The notes beneath the pieces were generated by a model, which was not told where the DNA came from, ran no database searches, and was given only the letters and a program-made list of their open reading frames with translations. A DNA stretch of 64,000 nt from Erodium maritimum (Eukaryota > Streptophyta > Magnoliopsida > Geraniales > Geraniaceae): the NCBI GenBank assembly GCA_963921825.1, contig OY997594.1:58761675-58825674 (forward strand), in the 5' to 3' direction. Shown here piece after piece: positions 62,934 to 64,000 of the stretch (the first letter of the stretch is position 1; the number at the start of each line of letters is the position of its first letter). Both the position numbers and the translations under genes were made by a program.

Positions 62934-63592
62934 AGCACATAAGCACTCAACAAAACCAGAACTTTCAGTTGACCCTGGTCTCTGTTCACCCTCACAAGTA
63001 GTTCAGTGCTACAACCGTACCATAAACCCCCCCAAAAAAGGTCCTCAAGTCACATCTTTGCAGTCTTACATCCACATTCAACATTGATTGCTAAACCTAA
63101 TTTCCTCCATTTTCATGGGAAATCCGAAGAGAGACAATCGATTTCCACAAGACTTCCCGAACATGTTACGAGCAGAAATGGCCTGAAATTAGCTCATTAA
63201 TGCATAAATTTTCACAAAGTGCAGGATGAAAGGTGAGAAGCGAAAAGTGAAAACCAGACACGACCAAAATTCGAATGGAGTTACGTACCGAGCAGAGTGT
63301 GGAGTGCTTGTTTCGGTGGTACCGAGCAGAGTAACAAAATTTGGAACCTTTAGTTCTTTCCTCTGGTCTGGTCGGCTTTTTCCGACGGAGCAGAAGATAG
63401 CGAGCAAGATGCGAAGAGAAGCTCTGGAGTTTCTTTACCGTTTGAATTTAAGTGGGCCTTCTTTTTTGGTGTAGGCTCAGACGCTGGTGATGTATGGGCC
63501 GTCATACACTAGAATGGTCCGGAGAGCACCTCCCATGTTAGGATGATGGTTGACAGATGAAAAACAAAAGTAAAAGAGAGAAAACAAAAAGA
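62934..63592 (-). promoter_or_regulatory. Upstream region of the PHD-finger gene
   Basis: No gene is recognised. The plus-strand open frame at 63,226-63,474 has no domain and probably covers the promoter or 5' UTR. TGGGCC motifs (site II type) occur at about 63,452 and 63,496. Confidence 0.4.
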
Positions 63593-63878
63593 GGAAACTC
63601 CGTGATATAACTATCATTTGATTTTATAATACAAGATACACCTATTGACTTTCTTATCGTCCAAAATACATGGTCTGATAAAATATTATCAAAGCTATAA
63701 TATTATGTCCAAAAACACATAAATATTCTGTCTACAAACAGAATATTCTGTGTTTTTGGACAGAAAATTGTGGTTTGTGATAATAATTTTTCCGGACCGT
63801 GTATTTTGAACGATAAGAAAGTCAATAGATATATCTTGTACTATAAAGTCAAATGATAGTTATATATTGGAGTTTTCC
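63593..63878. mobile_element. Palindromic MITE
   Basis: The 286-bp sequence is an almost continuous inverted repeat. The left arm starts GGAAACTCC and the right arm ends GGAGTTTTCC. Between them, AACTATCATTTGA, TTGACTTTCTTATCGT and TGTCCAAAAACACA recur inverted. The centre is near AGAATATTCTGT/ACAGAATATTCTGT. It has no coding capacity. I could not fix a target duplication. Confidence 0.75.
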
Positions 63879-64000
63879 CAACAAAAAATAAGAGAGAAAG
63901 CAAAAGAAATATATTAAAAATACTCTTATCAGTCGACGACGTATATATTGACGGTAAGTTTACCTATGACGCGAACCGCTGGTCGATAGGAAATTGTGAG
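63879..64000. other. Window end, nothing recognised
   Basis: A short AT-rich stretch without features. Confidence 0.4.

Noticed and set aside
63226..63474. 82-codon plus-strand frame near the right end
   Set aside because: No domain and no partner exon. It lies in the upstream region of the minus-strand PHD gene.

Overview
The window is nuclear DNA of a flowering plant. The evidence is spliced genes with GT-AG introns (DNA-directed RNA polymerase I largest subunit, an adenylosuccinate synthetase with a plastid-type N-terminus, a PHD-finger gene), plant-type LTR retrotransposons (Ty3/gypsy chromovirus, Ty1/copia), plant L1 LINEs, hAT and Mutator-like miniature elements, and no bacterial gene organisation. 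The species cannot be read from the sequence.

Positions 1-31,087 are a graveyard of nested retroelements. A 10.6-kb Tekay/Del-like chromovirus (173-10,736, target duplication GTTTT) sits inside a copy of a second long LTR family, here called B (1-172 and 10,737 to about 11,860). Then come a decayed copia pol (11,862-14,161) and two reverse-oriented copia LTRs (14,162-15,600 and 15,868-18,008), the second carrying a Mutator-type MITE. Next is a three-layer nest: an L1 LINE (about 18,360-25,711) was hit by an element of family B that is now a solo LTR (19,278-25,427, duplication AGGGT). That LTR was hit in turn by a reverse-oriented element of the Tekay-like family, now also a solo LTR (21,175-24,384, duplication ATTGG). 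A forward copia LTR fragment follows, then a second L1 (about 27,600-31,087), itself interrupted by a short poly(A) element (28,366-28,850).

Positions 31,351-43,322 hold the RNA polymerase I largest subunit gene on the minus strand. I resolve it into 21 exons that join in phase to 1,649 codons plus stop, including the catalytic [10 protein letters not shown] motif. Its introns have taken up several miniature repeats. The sequence just upstream has TGGGCC (site II) and near-telo-box motifs.

Positions 44,900-49,732 are a compact copia element (Ale/Retrofit-like) with 139-bp LTRs, inactivated by stops and frameshifts. Positions 50,990-55,300 are accessory DNA: a 476-bp tandem duplication, a 2.1-kb poly(A) retroelement whose only ORF is an RRM-containing ORF1-like protein (52,174-54,264), and a GC-rich hAT-type element.

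Positions 56,145-58,746 hold adenylosuccinate synthetase on the plus strand in four exons (484 residues). The right end has an orphan RRM-like exon (60,265-60,367, minus), a PHD-finger gene on the minus strand (61,150-62,933) with an apparent single-base frameshift and a lost zinc ligand, and a long palindromic MITE (63,593-63,878).

The strongest candidate for something little described is the ORF1-only, RRM-bearing poly(A) retroelement. Two copies are in the window. They share the ORF C-terminus, the 3' UTR and the 3' end, neither contains a reverse transcriptase, and both have precise 16-18-bp target duplications. This suggests a family moved in trans by L1 machinery.
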